From a virus, in IMG/VR virus record IMGVR_UViG_3300042460_000692, positions 1 through 64,000 of that record: DNA of 64,000 bases, one strand, 5' to 3'. Positions 6,959-14,908 of this stretch are shown one piece after another; within the stretch, counting starts at the first letter, position 1, and every line of letters begins with the position of its first letter. Position numbers and translations under genes: made by a program. The notes under the pieces are model-generated. The model was not told the DNA's origin, searched no databases, and worked only from the letters and a program-made list of their open reading frames with translations.

Positions 6959-8689
6959 ATGGGAGCATTATTAGAATCAGGTATGGTAGGTAACATCGGT
7001 CTTAAGCACCTTCGTGTTATCAAAGAAGATACCATCAGAAAATGGGATGACTTAGGCTTTTTAGAAGGTCTTGACGGTCACCAAAAAGATAACATCGCGC
7101 AATTATATGAAAACCAAGCGTCTTATTTAATCAACGAAGCAGCAGTAGCTGATGCGTCTGGTTCATTCGAGACTGTGGTTTTCCCAATCATTCGTCGTGT
7201 ATTCTCTAAATTATTAGCTAACGACATCGTGTCAGTACAAGCTATGAACTTACCAATTGGTAAATTATTCTTCTTCATTCCTAAAATTCAGGAAAGAAAC
7301 GGAGCAGGTCACTATTCTCCATATGGTATGCCAGGTGCTGGTGGAAGCGCCGCAACTGGTTACACAGGTGGTAACTTATATGACAGATTCTACGAAGCAG
7401 GTGATGGTAACAGTCCTGATACAGGTCTTTTTGATTACTCAAAAGGTCAATATTCAGCTGTAACTTTAACCGCTGTTTCTGCTGTTACTTTCAGTAATGG
7501 TTCAGTTTCTGCAATTGCAGTTTCTGGTGTTACTGGTTCATCAAACGCACAATCATCTTTAATCTTGAAATTTACAGGATTTGCAAAAGATGGTCAAGGT
7601 AAATTAATCGGACCAAATGGTAACGCAATGGATACTGAAGAATTTTTAGCATCAGCTGAAGTTAAATACTTAACTGACTCTAAGAACTTCAACGTTGTTA
7701 CTCAGAAGTATGGTAAAGGTATTGTTGAATATGGTTCAACTGCATCTTCTACTAACTACCCTTCAGGTAACTACAATGATATCTGTGATGCTGATGGAGT
7801 TATCTACGTAAGTGTTGATATGCAGAACTACAGTGCAACATCTGGTTTCTCTAACATCACATTACCTACAGGTACAACTATCGGTGATTTCACATTAACT
7901 TTCAGAACTTATGATACTTTAGAATTTGAAGATCAAATTGGTGAAGTTTCTTTCGATTTACAATCAGTAACAGTTTCTGTAACTGAAAGAAAATTAAGAG
8001 CTACATGGTCTCCTGAATTGGCTCAAGACGTTAGTGCATTCCACAACATCGATGCTGAAGCTGAATTAACAGCTTTATTATCTGAGCAAATTGCAGCAGA
8101 AGTTGACCGTGAAATTTTACGTGATTTACGTAAAGGTGCAGCTTGGAAAGCTAAGTGGGATTACAATGAGTGGAAATACGGTGGAGCATCAGGTGCTACA
8201 TTACAAGGTTACACTCAAAAAGATTGGAACCAAACTTTGGTAACTAAGGTTAACCAAATTTCAGCTCAAATCCATAAGACTACATTAAGAGGTGGTGCTA
8301 ACTGGATCGTTGTTTCTTCAGAAGTTTCTGCAGTATTCGATGATTTAGAATATTTCCACGTATCTAACGCAGCTCCTGAGCAAGATTCATACAACATGGG
8401 TATCGAGAAAATCGGTTCTCTTGCTGGAAGATATCAAGTATATCGTGATCCTTACTTCCCAGCTAGCAAGATCTTAATTGGTCACAAAGGTAAATCACTA
8501 TTGGACGCTGGTTACATCTACGCTCCATATGTACCTTTACAATTAACTCCAACAATGTACAATCCGTTCACAATGACTCCTATCAAAGGAATCATGACAC
8601 GTTACGCAAAGAAAATGGTAAACAACCGTTACTTTGGTGTAATCGACGTGAAAGGTATCACTACATTCTCTTTGGATACATTAAGATAA
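6959..8689 (+). CDS. 23: Major capsid protein, gp23-like
   Basis: HK97-fold subunit that builds the head lattice. The 576 residues begin MGALLESGMVGNIGLKHLRV. Conserved T4-family blocks are present: VFPIIRRVFSKLLANDIVSVQAMNLPIG, and LRATWSPELAQDVSAFHNIDAEAELTALLSEQIAAEVDRE, cited here as LRATWSPELAQD and FHNIDAEAELTALL. Between them (about residues 150-330) lies a Ser/Thr/Gly-rich insertion. The sequence SYLINE/AAVADASG (after E60) fits gp21 cleavage and matches the T4 gp23 site at residue 65 in position and context. The leader is purely A-rich. A strong terminator follows. Well-packed codon usage and position leave little doubt. Confidence 0.95.
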   Translation: MGALLESGMVGNIGLKHLRVIKEDTIRKWDDLGFLEGLDGHQKDNIAQLYENQASYLINEAAVADASGSFETVVFPIIRRVFSKLLANDIVSVQAMNLPIGKLFFFIPKIQERNGAGHYSPYGMPGAGGSAATGYTGGNLYDRFYEAGDGNSPDTGLFDYSKGQYSAVTLTAVSAVTFSNGSVSAIAVSGVTGSSNAQSSLILKFTGFAKDGQGKLIGPNGNAMDTEEFLASAEVKYLTDSKNFNVVTQKYGKGIVEYGSTASSTNYPSGNYNDICDADGVIYVSVDMQNYSATSGFSNITLPTGTTIGDFTLTFRTYDTLEFEDQIGEVSFDLQSVTVSVTERKLRATWSPELAQDVSAFHNIDAEAELTALLSEQIAAEVDREILRDLRKGAAWKAKWDYNEWKYGGASGATLQGYTQKDWNQTLVTKVNQISAQIHKTTLRGGANWIVVSSEVSAVFDDLEYFHVSNAAPEQDSYNMGIEKIGSLAGRYQVYRDPYFPASKILIGHKGKSLLDAGYIYAPYVPLQLTPTMYNPFTMTPIKGIMTRYAKKMVNNRYFGVIDVKGITTFSLDTLR

Positions 8690-8708
8690 TCTTAATAGGA
8701 TTGAATAT

Positions 8709-8738
8709 AAAAACCCTCGAAGAAATTCGGGGGTTTTT
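8709..8738 (+). terminator. Terminator after the capsid gene
   Basis: A 13-bp stem (8709-8721 with 8726-8738, one T-G wobble) closed by a GAAA loop, with a run of T in the right arm. It lies 20 nt after the capsid stop and ends the late head transcript. Confidence 0.85.
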
Positions 8739-8743
8739 TGTTA

Positions 8744-8774
8744 TTGGAATATTCCAAAAAATTAGTTATATTTG
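8744..8774 (+). promoter_or_regulatory. Host-type promoter for the SAP/dCMP deaminase pair
   Basis: TTG (8744-8746), 20 nt, TATATTTG (8767-8774). The start codon is only 4 nt beyond the -7 box, so the transcript would be leaderless or nearly so. Confidence 0.6.
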
Positions 8775-8778
8775 CATT

Positions 8779-9093
8779 ATGAGTGAAGTGGACTACACTA
8801 AATTAAGGTTAGATGTCTTAGAAAAAATGATACATTCTAGAGGTATAGAATGTAAGATGAATAAGACCGAAATGATTAGGACGTTGAAACTCGACGATGA
8901 GGGAAAGTATATTCCACCAATGAAAGAGACAACGTATGAAAAATCCGATGGAGGGTTTATTGTTAGTGTAGATTTATATAATCGTTCACATTTAATACAA
9001 CTTGGGAACTTAATTTTAAAGAAAGAAGCAAAAAACTTACACAGGTACGCAACCGGTATGTTATATTATTGGGTGAAACAAAAATTAATTTAA
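8779..9093 (+). CDS. Small SAP-like domain protein
   Basis: 104 residues from the ATG at 8779. A longer in-frame reading from 8701 would run through the capsid terminator and the promoter, so I reject it. Residues 7-42 (LRLDVLEKMIHSRGIECKMN, then KTEMIRTLKLDDEGKY) look like a SAP helix-turn-helix DNA-binding motif. The remainder (VDLYNRSHLIQLGNLILKKE and an aromatic C-terminus) is unknown. It is followed after 1 nt by dCMP deaminase and shares a host-type promoter with it, so it is probably an early gene. The SAP call comes from the motif pattern only. Confidence 0.75.
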   Translation: MSEVDYTKLRLDVLEKMIHSRGIECKMNKTEMIRTLKLDDEGKYIPPMKETTYEKSDGGFIVSVDLYNRSHLIQLGNLILKKEAKNLHRYATGMLYYWVKQKLI

Positions 9094-9094
9094 T

Positions 9095-9535
9095 ATGAAT
9101 TGGATAGAGTATTTTTTACAGATTGCTGAGGTGGTAAAACTCAAATCTAAGGACCAATCTACACAGATAGGTGCCGTTGTAGTCGGTGAGGGTAATAACG
9201 TCCTTTCTACGGGTTATAATTCATTCCCAAGGGGTTTAGACGATTCATTACAAGAACGTCAGGAAAGACCCGAAAAATACTTCTGGATGGAACATGCCGA
9301 ACGTAATGCAATTTATAATGCGGCATTAGAAGGTGTATCGTTGAAAAACTCAACAATCTACTTAACATCGGGATTACCTTGTATGGATTGTGCCAGAGGA
9401 ATTGTTAATTCCGGTATAAAGACGGTATATTGTAAGGAAGTCTGTACTACTAAAAATAAAGAAAAGTGGGATGAATCCCAAAGTAAGGCTAAACAACTTT
9501 TAAATGAGTGTGGGGTTAATCTTATTTATTATTGA
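9095..9535 (+). CDS. cd: Deoxycytidylate (dCMP) deaminase
   Basis: Converts dCMP to dUMP, feeding dTTP synthesis for phage replication. The 146 residues have the zinc-dependent deaminase signature: HAE (H67, catalytic E69) and PCMDC (C96, C99). An N-terminal substrate region SKDQSTQIGAVVVGEGNNV leads into YNSFPRG, typical of ComEB/dCMP deaminases. T4 Cd is longer (about 190). It is in a two-gene operon with the SAP-like gene. The 3' end overlaps the convergent flavoprotein gene by 7 bp. dUTPase, NrdA and NrdB elsewhere in the window belong to the same nucleotide pathway. Confidence 0.92.
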   Translation: MNWIEYFLQIAEVVKLKSKDQSTQIGAVVVGEGNNVLSTGYNSFPRGLDDSLQERQERPEKYFWMEHAERNAIYNAALEGVSLKNSTIYLTSGLPCMDCARGIVNSGIKTVYCKEVCTTKNKEKWDESQSKAKQLLNECGVNLIYY

Positions 9536-10302
9536 GAATCAGGTATTTTAGTATCCTTTATAAATTTTTTGTAAGAATCTTTATATGATTTTTGACTTTC
9601 ATCGTTAATATCTTTAGTATACTGCCAGTTCCAATATATATCATCGTTTGGTTTGAAACCATAAAATGAATGAACTTGTTTTTGTAAATCAACAACGTTA
9701 CTTCCATTCCAATTATGTCCAGTACAAATGTATCCAGATTCGATATCTTTTACTATGTTAGACTCATTATGTACCGTATGTCTATTTTCAACCCAATTAA
9801 GTCTTTCAATTAGATTTTGATAATACATATTTGTTTGTCCCCACCTTATTGAACTAAAAAATATAACCGAATCTGATTCAAATAGTTCTTTGGATATTTT
9901 CCAAAGTTCATCTGATTTGTTATTGATACTCGCCCAACATCTGTGATGACCTGAAGGATTTTTATCCTTGTCTTCAAGTTTGGATTTTAATACTCCACAT
10001 GAATCTCCGTCTTTTCTTGATACGTTACCTTCACATGGAAATATCTTAAGTTCAGGTACGTCTATTAATGTTGACTTATCACCCAATTCATCATTAAGAT
10101 ACATTGCAATCATTTTAGATTTTGGTATATCAATATTATTTTTGTCCCAATTATGTCTATTAGAACAACTTAATAGTAAAACTTTTTTCTTATTTTTAAG
10201 AACATCCAATGTTTTCTTTAAAGATTTCCAAGCATCAGATTGTACCATCTCTTCCGAAATCATCATTTCTCTAATCCTTTGTATGTTCTCTTGTAAGTTC
10301 AT
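9529..10302 (-). CDS. Flavodoxin-fold FMN-reductase-like protein with phage N-terminal tag
   Basis: Likely NAD(P)H-dependent FMN reductase/flavodoxin-fold protein. From about residue 40: KKVLLLSCSNRHNW (first strand and phosphate loop), KSKMIAMYLND (helix), TLIDVPELKIFPCEGN, then SVIFFSSIRWGQTNMYYQNLIERLNW, cited as SVIFFSSIRWGQTN, which resembles the flavin-binding face of that family. The first 18 residues, MNLQENIQRIREMMISEE, are not part of the fold. They resemble terminal peptides on three other proteins of this phage and include ISE, a possible gp21 site. The substrate is unknown. The stop overlaps that of dCMP deaminase. It is the last gene of the long reverse block. Confidence 0.75.
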   Translation of the reverse strand: MNLQENIQRIREMMISEEMVQSDAWKSLKKTLDVLKNKKKVLLLSCSNRHNWDKNNIDIPKSKMIAMYLNDELGDKSTLIDVPELKIFPCEGNVSRKDGDSCGVLKSKLEDKDKNPSGHHRCWASINNKSDELWKISKELFESDSVIFFSSIRWGQTNMYYQNLIERLNWVENRHTVHNESNIVKDIESGYICTGHNWNGSNVVDLQKQVHSFYGFKPNDDIYWNWQYTKDINDESQKSYKDSYKKFIKDTKIPDSQ

Positions 10303-10309
10303 TAAAATT

Positions 10310-10585
10310 TTATATTTTATCTACGGCACCTGTGAATTTATGACATTTTTCAGATACACCACCTTTATCGTGGTCAGTAATAGATAATTTCACATTATCG
10401 TAATGAACGATTATATCAGGATGATGATTTTGTTTATCTGCGATTTTCATAACTGAATTAACAAATGGTATAACTTCTTTGTAGTTTTTGAAGTGATATG
10501 TTTTGGTAAGTTTATTATTACCCTCTTTCCAATCACTTTTATTTATAATCGTTCTTTTCTGTTCCTCGGTTATAATGTATTTCAT
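10310..10585 (-). CDS. Pterin-4a-carbinolamine dehydratase-like protein
   Basis: The family dehydrates 4a-hydroxytetrahydropterin during pterin cofactor recycling; some members are also dimerisation cofactors. The 91 residues carry the full signature: HFKNYKEVIPFVNSVMKIAD, then the catalytic NHHPD (H54, H55), VHYDNVKLSITDHDKGG with the third catalytic His (H72), and a closing helix. Length and order fit a complete single-domain enzyme. The N-terminus MKYIITEEQKRTII is an added phage-style start (I-x-E-E) also seen in the next gene. No pterin-dependent hydroxylase is visible in the window, so the physiological substrate is unclear. It lies between the flavoprotein and a cleavable-looking virion protein. 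Confidence 0.85.
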   Translation of the reverse strand: MKYIITEEQKRTIINKSDWKEGNNKLTKTYHFKNYKEVIPFVNSVMKIADKQNHHPDIIVHYDNVKLSITDHDKGGVSEKCHKFTGAVDKI

Positions 10586-10596
10586 AAGTTAAAATT

Positions 10597-11478
10597 TTAC
10601 CAAGTACGACAAGCCCAATATCTTGGTTTCCAACGAGGACCTGGATTATCACAATTCATACGAGCTCTAAATGACTTACGTCTTGCGGGGTTATTCTTTT
10701 TGATAACCATTCGTTTACCTTTAGCGGATTTACCACCAAAACCGAAATTTACCTTAACAACCTTACCCTTGTCGTTCTTGACATACACTTTAAACTTTTT
10801 AATATCACCTTGCATGATTTTTCCAAGTTGAACTTTACGTCCTTGATATTCAGCCTCATTTAACATATTGGTCGACTCAAAATTTGTGTTTTGAACGGAA
10901 CCCGATTCATCTTCATAAATTAAAACTGGCGTATCTTCGTTATATTCAAAAAGTCTTTGAAATTGTTCTTCAGATATTTGAATAATTGTTCTTTTTTCTA
11001 CACCTTCAGATAATCTATCAAATTCTTTATATCTAAAAGGATTAGACATTCTTTCTGGTTGACTAAACAATCTTTTTTTTCTTGTAAACGCAAAACTTCT
11101 ACTTCTTTCATCAACATTTTGTTGTTCGTCAAATTTTGTCATTGTTGGTTTATTACCTTTTCCAATTTTAGGGTCCTTTCTTTCTGCACTTCTTTTTTGA
11201 GATGTCATCGCCTTCTTTTCCTTTTTATCATATGAAGAGGCAACTTTAGGAGTATCTTTTGACACTTTTTTTGATGGTCTACATTTTGGATATCCTTTCC
11301 TTCCTTTTTCACCATCAGCATCACTACGTCCACAAGGTGGATGTTTACCATTAACTTTTTTACTTACATCTACCCATTTTTCTTTAAACCACCTACCTAA
11401 ATCTTCTTGTAATACCTCACCATTATTGATGGATAATTTAATGTATTGTAGATCTTCTTCGTTTATGTGTATTTTCAT
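10597..11478 (-). CDS. Composite basic virion/head-associated protein
   Basis: 293 residues in three parts. (a) N-terminal MKIHINEEDLQYIKL then GEVLQED, with two (I/L)xE sites. (b) Residues about 26-100: GRWFKEKWVDVSKKVNGKHP, CGRSDADGEKGRKGYPKC and a Lys/Ser/Ala-rich tail. This resembles a Cys-containing basic domain common in phages and giant viruses (DUF5872-like, from memory). (c) C-terminal: KKFKVYVKNDKGKVVKVNFG, ARRKSFRARMNCDNPG and YWACRTW, a motif I know from structural or protease-linked proteins of T4-like marine phages. An internal copy of the start motif, IQISEEQFQRLFEYNED, lies near residue 165. The charge suggests DNA contact inside the head. Function is not established. Confidence 0.75.
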   Translation of the reverse strand: MKIHINEEDLQYIKLSINNGEVLQEDLGRWFKEKWVDVSKKVNGKHPPCGRSDADGEKGRKGYPKCRPSKKVSKDTPKVASSYDKKEKKAMTSQKRSAERKDPKIGKGNKPTMTKFDEQQNVDERSRSFAFTRKKRLFSQPERMSNPFRYKEFDRLSEGVEKRTIIQISEEQFQRLFEYNEDTPVLIYEDESGSVQNTNFESTNMLNEAEYQGRKVQLGKIMQGDIKKFKVYVKNDKGKVVKVNFGFGGKSAKGKRMVIKKNNPARRKSFRARMNCDNPGPRWKPRYWACRTW

Positions 11479-11481
11479 GAT

Positions 11482-11937
11482 TTACTTTTTACCGCTACAA
11501 TATGAACCCGAACATTTTTTTTTACCATCTAATCCTTTTATTTTACCTTTACAAACTTGTACAGCATAACCATTCGCATATGCCGATGGATAAACTTTAA
11601 ATTTAGATTTTGCAGCAGATAAACCTCTTGAACAAAGTTTATTACTCTTTTTTTCCGCTTCTGACAAATTCTTTTGTTCAAAGTAACCATCAATAAAGTT
11701 AGCCACTTCTTCAATATCATCTTTAGATGTAGTTATATGGTCACCCGCCCACGCGTGTTCACCCGTAACTAATTTTGGAAAATCAGATTGGTGTTTATAG
11801 GACAATATCTTTTCGATATCATTCTTAATTTGAACTAAGTTGGATAAAACCATGTAAGTTCCGTCTTCAGATATGTGTGATTCTTGTTCCTTTACCACTT
11901 TTTTTAAATGTTTCTTAATTAATTCAGTTATATTCAT
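11482..11937 (-). CDS. Small conserved phage protein with VYPSAYAN motif
   Basis: 151 residues. The N-terminus MNITELIKKHLKKVVKEQES continues into HISED, giving an ISE site. The middle (YMVLSNLVQIKNDIEKILSY, then EHAWAGDHITTSKDDIEEVANF) and the C-terminal Cys motif (LCSRGLSAAKSKFKVYPSAYAN, shown here as two overlapping parts: LCSRGLSAAKSKFK and VYPSAYANGYAVQVCKG) occur in many large-phage and giant-virus proteins of unknown role. Four cysteines cluster at the end. It lies 3 nt upstream of the composite protein gene and follows a late-type box, which fits a virion component. Confidence 0.75.
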   Translation of the reverse strand: MNITELIKKHLKKVVKEQESHISEDGTYMVLSNLVQIKNDIEKILSYKHQSDFPKLVTGEHAWAGDHITTSKDDIEEVANFIDGYFEQKNLSEAEKKSNKLCSRGLSAAKSKFKVYPSAYANGYAVQVCKGKIKGLDGKKKCSGSYCSGKK

Positions 11938-11940
11938 AAT

Positions 11941-11948
11941 AATAAATA
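11941..11948 (-). promoter_or_regulatory. Late-type box
   Basis: Reverse strand TATTTATT, 3 nt before the start codon of the gene ending at 11482. Confidence 0.5.
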
Positions 11949-11951
11949 GTT

Positions 11952-13325
11952 TTATTTTTCAGATACTATCTCAAATTTTATTGTTTCGTTATAGAATATC
12001 TCCTCTGTATGAGTTTTTCCCTTTATTTCGACCATATATTCTCTCGGTATCATAAATGAAGTGTCAAACACAAATGAGTTTTCGTTTGTTACATCAAGTT
12101 GTGTCCAGTCGTAAACAACAACATCGGTTCTACCTTCTTTAATGAAAATTCTATAGAATACTTCATCAAATAAAACTGATTTTGGTTCATTTATTGACCT
12201 AAATGTAACAACCACTTTTCTTTTTTCTCCCCTTAATATTTTTTCATTTTGTTTCAATCCGAAAAATTGAATAACGTATCTTTGTAATTCTGTTTGATTT
12301 TCACCAATTGTAAATCCGGCAGTATAAGGTTTTGGTACAAATTTTTGACTAACGTTACTTATTGACACCCCATTAAGGAGTAGTCCTTTCCATTTATCAA
12401 TATAGAACCTTTTTCCGTCACACAAGACACCTTGTAAACCAAATGTAACCTTATATATTCCTTTTCGTATTTTATTTGTTGTAAGTCCTGTTAATCCACT
12501 AATTGGTGTTCCACTATTATCAGTAATGTCAACTGTTGGTAATGAATCTAAATCATAGTAATTAGTTCCCTTTGTAACATGTAGGTATAAATTCTGTGTT
12601 TGTTTTTCAATAAAATTATGTCTATTATCTTCTATTCTATCTTGAAACACAGATTCAACAAACGGTTCAAAGAATGTTTGTGTGTATTTTGTAAAAAACG
12701 CCACAGATTGGTCAATTTCAGGTGTGATATTTTGATATATTACTTCAAAAGCAATTCCTAACCCGTGATTTGTATTCCCCGATAAAATTATACCATTTAT
12801 ATAACTTGTAATATCAACATCTAAATTTTCATTACCATTATCAAAATGGGCGGTGGTAACAATAACAGGGTCGGTACTATAAACACCCTGACTTGACCAT
12901 TGATTCAATGTGGTTTTATTAAACCAGTTAGATGGTCTCTCATCAAATGTACTATTACCTGCAGTAAAGTCATATTCACTATCTTGGTAATCAAAACCTA
13001 AACCTTCGTCCCAAAACTCACTTATTTTAAAAACTATTAGATTAAATGAAGTTGCACGATTTCTACCAGTGGTTCTATTCTGACCCTTTAATCCCTCGTC
13101 ACCAAATATGGTATTGGTCATTTTTAAATAATGTTTAGTATTTTGGTCAATAACCAAATCACCATTATTTATTTTACCTTGTAAATCTGTAAGATTAACT
13201 TTAAATAAAAATTTAGAAAATCCTGAACCATAGAAAATCTCAGTAGTTGGGTTTTTAGCCGTGTTTACCTGAGAATTCTTGATTATCGTGTTGTTTTTTT
13301 CAAAATATGAACGGAAATATGACAT
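11952..13325 (-). CDS. Virion structural protein, beta-rich, fibre/decoration-like
   Basis: 457 residues, predominantly beta. MSYFRSYFEKNNTIIKNSQV begins the protein. The segment NENLDVDITSYINGIILSG followed by NHGLGIAFEVIY resembles the core of carbohydrate-binding/adhesin-like domains in Bacteroidetes phage structural proteins. The C-terminal third (VVVTFRSINEPKSVLFDEVFYRIFI, cited as VVVTFRSINEPKS) looks like a second beta-sandwich domain. No catalytic motif is seen. It follows a late-type box and lies downstream of the spike gene in the same reverse block, so I infer a baseplate- or fibre-associated part. Exact place in the virion is unknown. Confidence 0.7.
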   Translation of the reverse strand: MSYFRSYFEKNNTIIKNSQVNTAKNPTTEIFYGSGFSKFLFKVNLTDLQGKINNGDLVIDQNTKHYLKMTNTIFGDEGLKGQNRTTGRNRATSFNLIVFKISEFWDEGLGFDYQDSEYDFTAGNSTFDERPSNWFNKTTLNQWSSQGVYSTDPVIVTTAHFDNGNENLDVDITSYINGIILSGNTNHGLGIAFEVIYQNITPEIDQSVAFFTKYTQTFFEPFVESVFQDRIEDNRHNFIEKQTQNLYLHVTKGTNYYDLDSLPTVDITDNSGTPISGLTGLTTNKIRKGIYKVTFGLQGVLCDGKRFYIDKWKGLLLNGVSISNVSQKFVPKPYTAGFTIGENQTELQRYVIQFFGLKQNEKILRGEKRKVVVTFRSINEPKSVLFDEVFYRIFIKEGRTDVVVYDWTQLDVTNENSFVFDTSFMIPREYMVEIKGKTHTEEIFYNETIKFEIVSEK

Positions 13326-13335
13326 CTTCTTTATT

Positions 13336-13343
13336 AATAAATA
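13336..13343 (-). promoter_or_regulatory. Late-type box
   Basis: Reverse strand TATTTATT, 10 nt before the start codon at 13325. Confidence 0.45.
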
Positions 13344-13348
13344 TCAAA

Positions 13349-14908
13349 TTAGTTGATTCTAATTGAATTATTTAAAATATCTTGTTTCATTGTTTCCATT
13401 AACTTCATTAAATTAATATAATTTGGGTCACTCGGTACTGGAGGACCGACTAAATTGTGTTGGTGACTGAATATTAAATTAATTATGGACTCAATAAGTC
13501 TAATAAGGGTTTCACCTCTAACTGACGAATATGTGTGAGGTAAAATGTCATTCATGTAATTTTCCTGACTTAATTCATATTTTTCCAATTTAGAAAAATC
13601 TATCGCAATTTGTTTTTCAGGGGGATTAGACTCTGGAGATAACAAAAATATTTTATCCGATTTCAAAGATGAGAAAGTTTGTTCGGAACTTGGTGTGTCT
13701 CTTAATTTTGTAACAGTTTTAGTTATAGGTTTGGTTGCTGGTGACATTTTTGTTTTATCATAAACTAACCCACTTTTAGGACCAATTCCAGACGCTAAAA
13801 TAATATTATTGAATATGATTACCCTGTTGTTTATTTCATCTTGAGTTGTCAATATAGAATTTACACAAGATAATGTTGGTCTAAAATAAAATGGATGTAA
13901 ATCAACACTTGAAAATGGTAGTGTTGGATCTATATGAAAAAGACTTGTTTTATTGTGTATTTTCTTTAAGGTATGTCTAATTTTTTTATAGATACCATTT
14001 ACTCCATTAGACAAAATATCCGATACGAATACAGTAAATGTTGGTTCTGTTGTTCCCGTTGTTATTAATTGAGTACTACCCGTAATAATTGGTGAATTTT
14101 CTAATTTTGGATTATTTGTGTTATATATGTTACCATAGACTGTCTGTTTAGCATTATCAAAATCTTTAATTAGATATACATAGAAACTAATAATTGCGTT
14201 ACTACCATCAAATTTATCAATACTATATTCTATTATAGATTTTAAATTTTTAGACTCAGTAATAAGTTCAGTTGTGGTCTCATCATAATATTCTAATTTA
14301 TTAGTATATTTTTTAAGGTGAAGTGTTGCCATTTTATTTGACATGTATGGCTTATTAAACATGTTTGGTTCTTGAGCAACCATCGTTTTTGGTACAAACT
14401 TACCTCCTCTTAAAGATAGTCCGTTTTCTGTAAACAAAACGTCTGAACCATTTTTACCATATACGGCATAATCTTCATATTTTGCAATTGACGATTTTGC
14501 AAAGGTATCAATAATTTGGCCATCTTTTTGATTAACGATTTTGGGTAATTCTGAATCGGCACCTCCGTATGTTGTGTTTTTAACTTGGGACGCATATACT
14601 TGTGTGTTAAAATCATGTGTTGTGGTAAATGGTCCAGAAATATATTCTCTATTTACTGTGTCTTTAATCGGGTCATAATTGATGATTTTAATTGATTGTC
14701 CGATTAAGGGTACATAGTTTATATTAGCGGGTAAAAATGGAATAGCAATAAAAGGGTCTTTGTCGTCCCATGGTTCATATTTTAAAGCACCAGCAGAAGG
14801 TCCAGAACCGTTACCAAATGTTTGGATACGTATTCTACCTAACCCCAACGGGTCTCTATTATCTGAACATAGACCCAGTTCAATAATTCTAGTGCTCACA
14901 TCACTCAT
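13349..14908 (-). CDS. Baseplate central spike, gp5-like OB-fold protein without lysozyme
   Basis: 519 residues. The N-terminal domain has the gp5/VgrG OB-fold pattern: DNRDPLGLGRIRIQTFG, then DPFIAIPFLPANINYVPLIG, then QSIKIINYDP. That domain sits on the hub trimer beneath the tube. No lysozyme catalytic motif follows; the remainder is beta-rich (GSDVLFTENGLSLRGGK appears near residue 160). The end carries HQHNLVGPPVPSD, a pattern found near the end of baseplate spike proteins. The start overlaps the stop of the next reverse gene region by 4 bp (ATGA-type junction with the 66-aa gene). Spike identity is fairly good; the rest is unassigned. Confidence 0.72.
   Translation of the reverse strand: MSDVSTRIIELGLCSDNRDPLGLGRIRIQTFGNGSGPSAGALKYEPWDDKDPFIAIPFLPANINYVPLIGQSIKIINYDPIKDTVNREYISGPFTTTHDFNTQVYASQVKNTTYGGADSELPKIVNQKDGQIIDTFAKSSIAKYEDYAVYGKNGSDVLFTENGLSLRGGKFVPKTMVAQEPNMFNKPYMSNKMATLHLKKYTNKLEYYDETTTELITESKNLKSIIEYSIDKFDGSNAIISFYVYLIKDFDNAKQTVYGNIYNTNNPKLENSPIITGSTQLITTGTTEPTFTVFVSDILSNGVNGIYKKIRHTLKKIHNKTSLFHIDPTLPFSSVDLHPFYFRPTLSCVNSILTTQDEINNRVIIFNNIILASGIGPKSGLVYDKTKMSPATKPITKTVTKLRDTPSSEQTFSSLKSDKIFLLSPESNPPEKQIAIDFSKLEKYELSQENYMNDILPHTYSSVRGETLIRLIESIINLIFSHQHNLVGPPVPSDPNYINLMKLMETMKQDILNNSIRIN

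Noticed and set aside
8701-8778. Longer N-terminus of the SAP-like protein
   Set aside because: It would include the capsid terminator hairpin and the host-type promoter; the ATG at 8779 fits both signals.
10493-10831. Forward frame opposite the composite virion protein
   Set aside because: Antisense of two well-supported reverse genes, no promoter or motif.
13349-14908. Tail lysozyme domain in the spike
   Set aside because: Only the OB-fold start is supported; no Glu-x8-Asp-x5-Thr type lysozyme pattern found.
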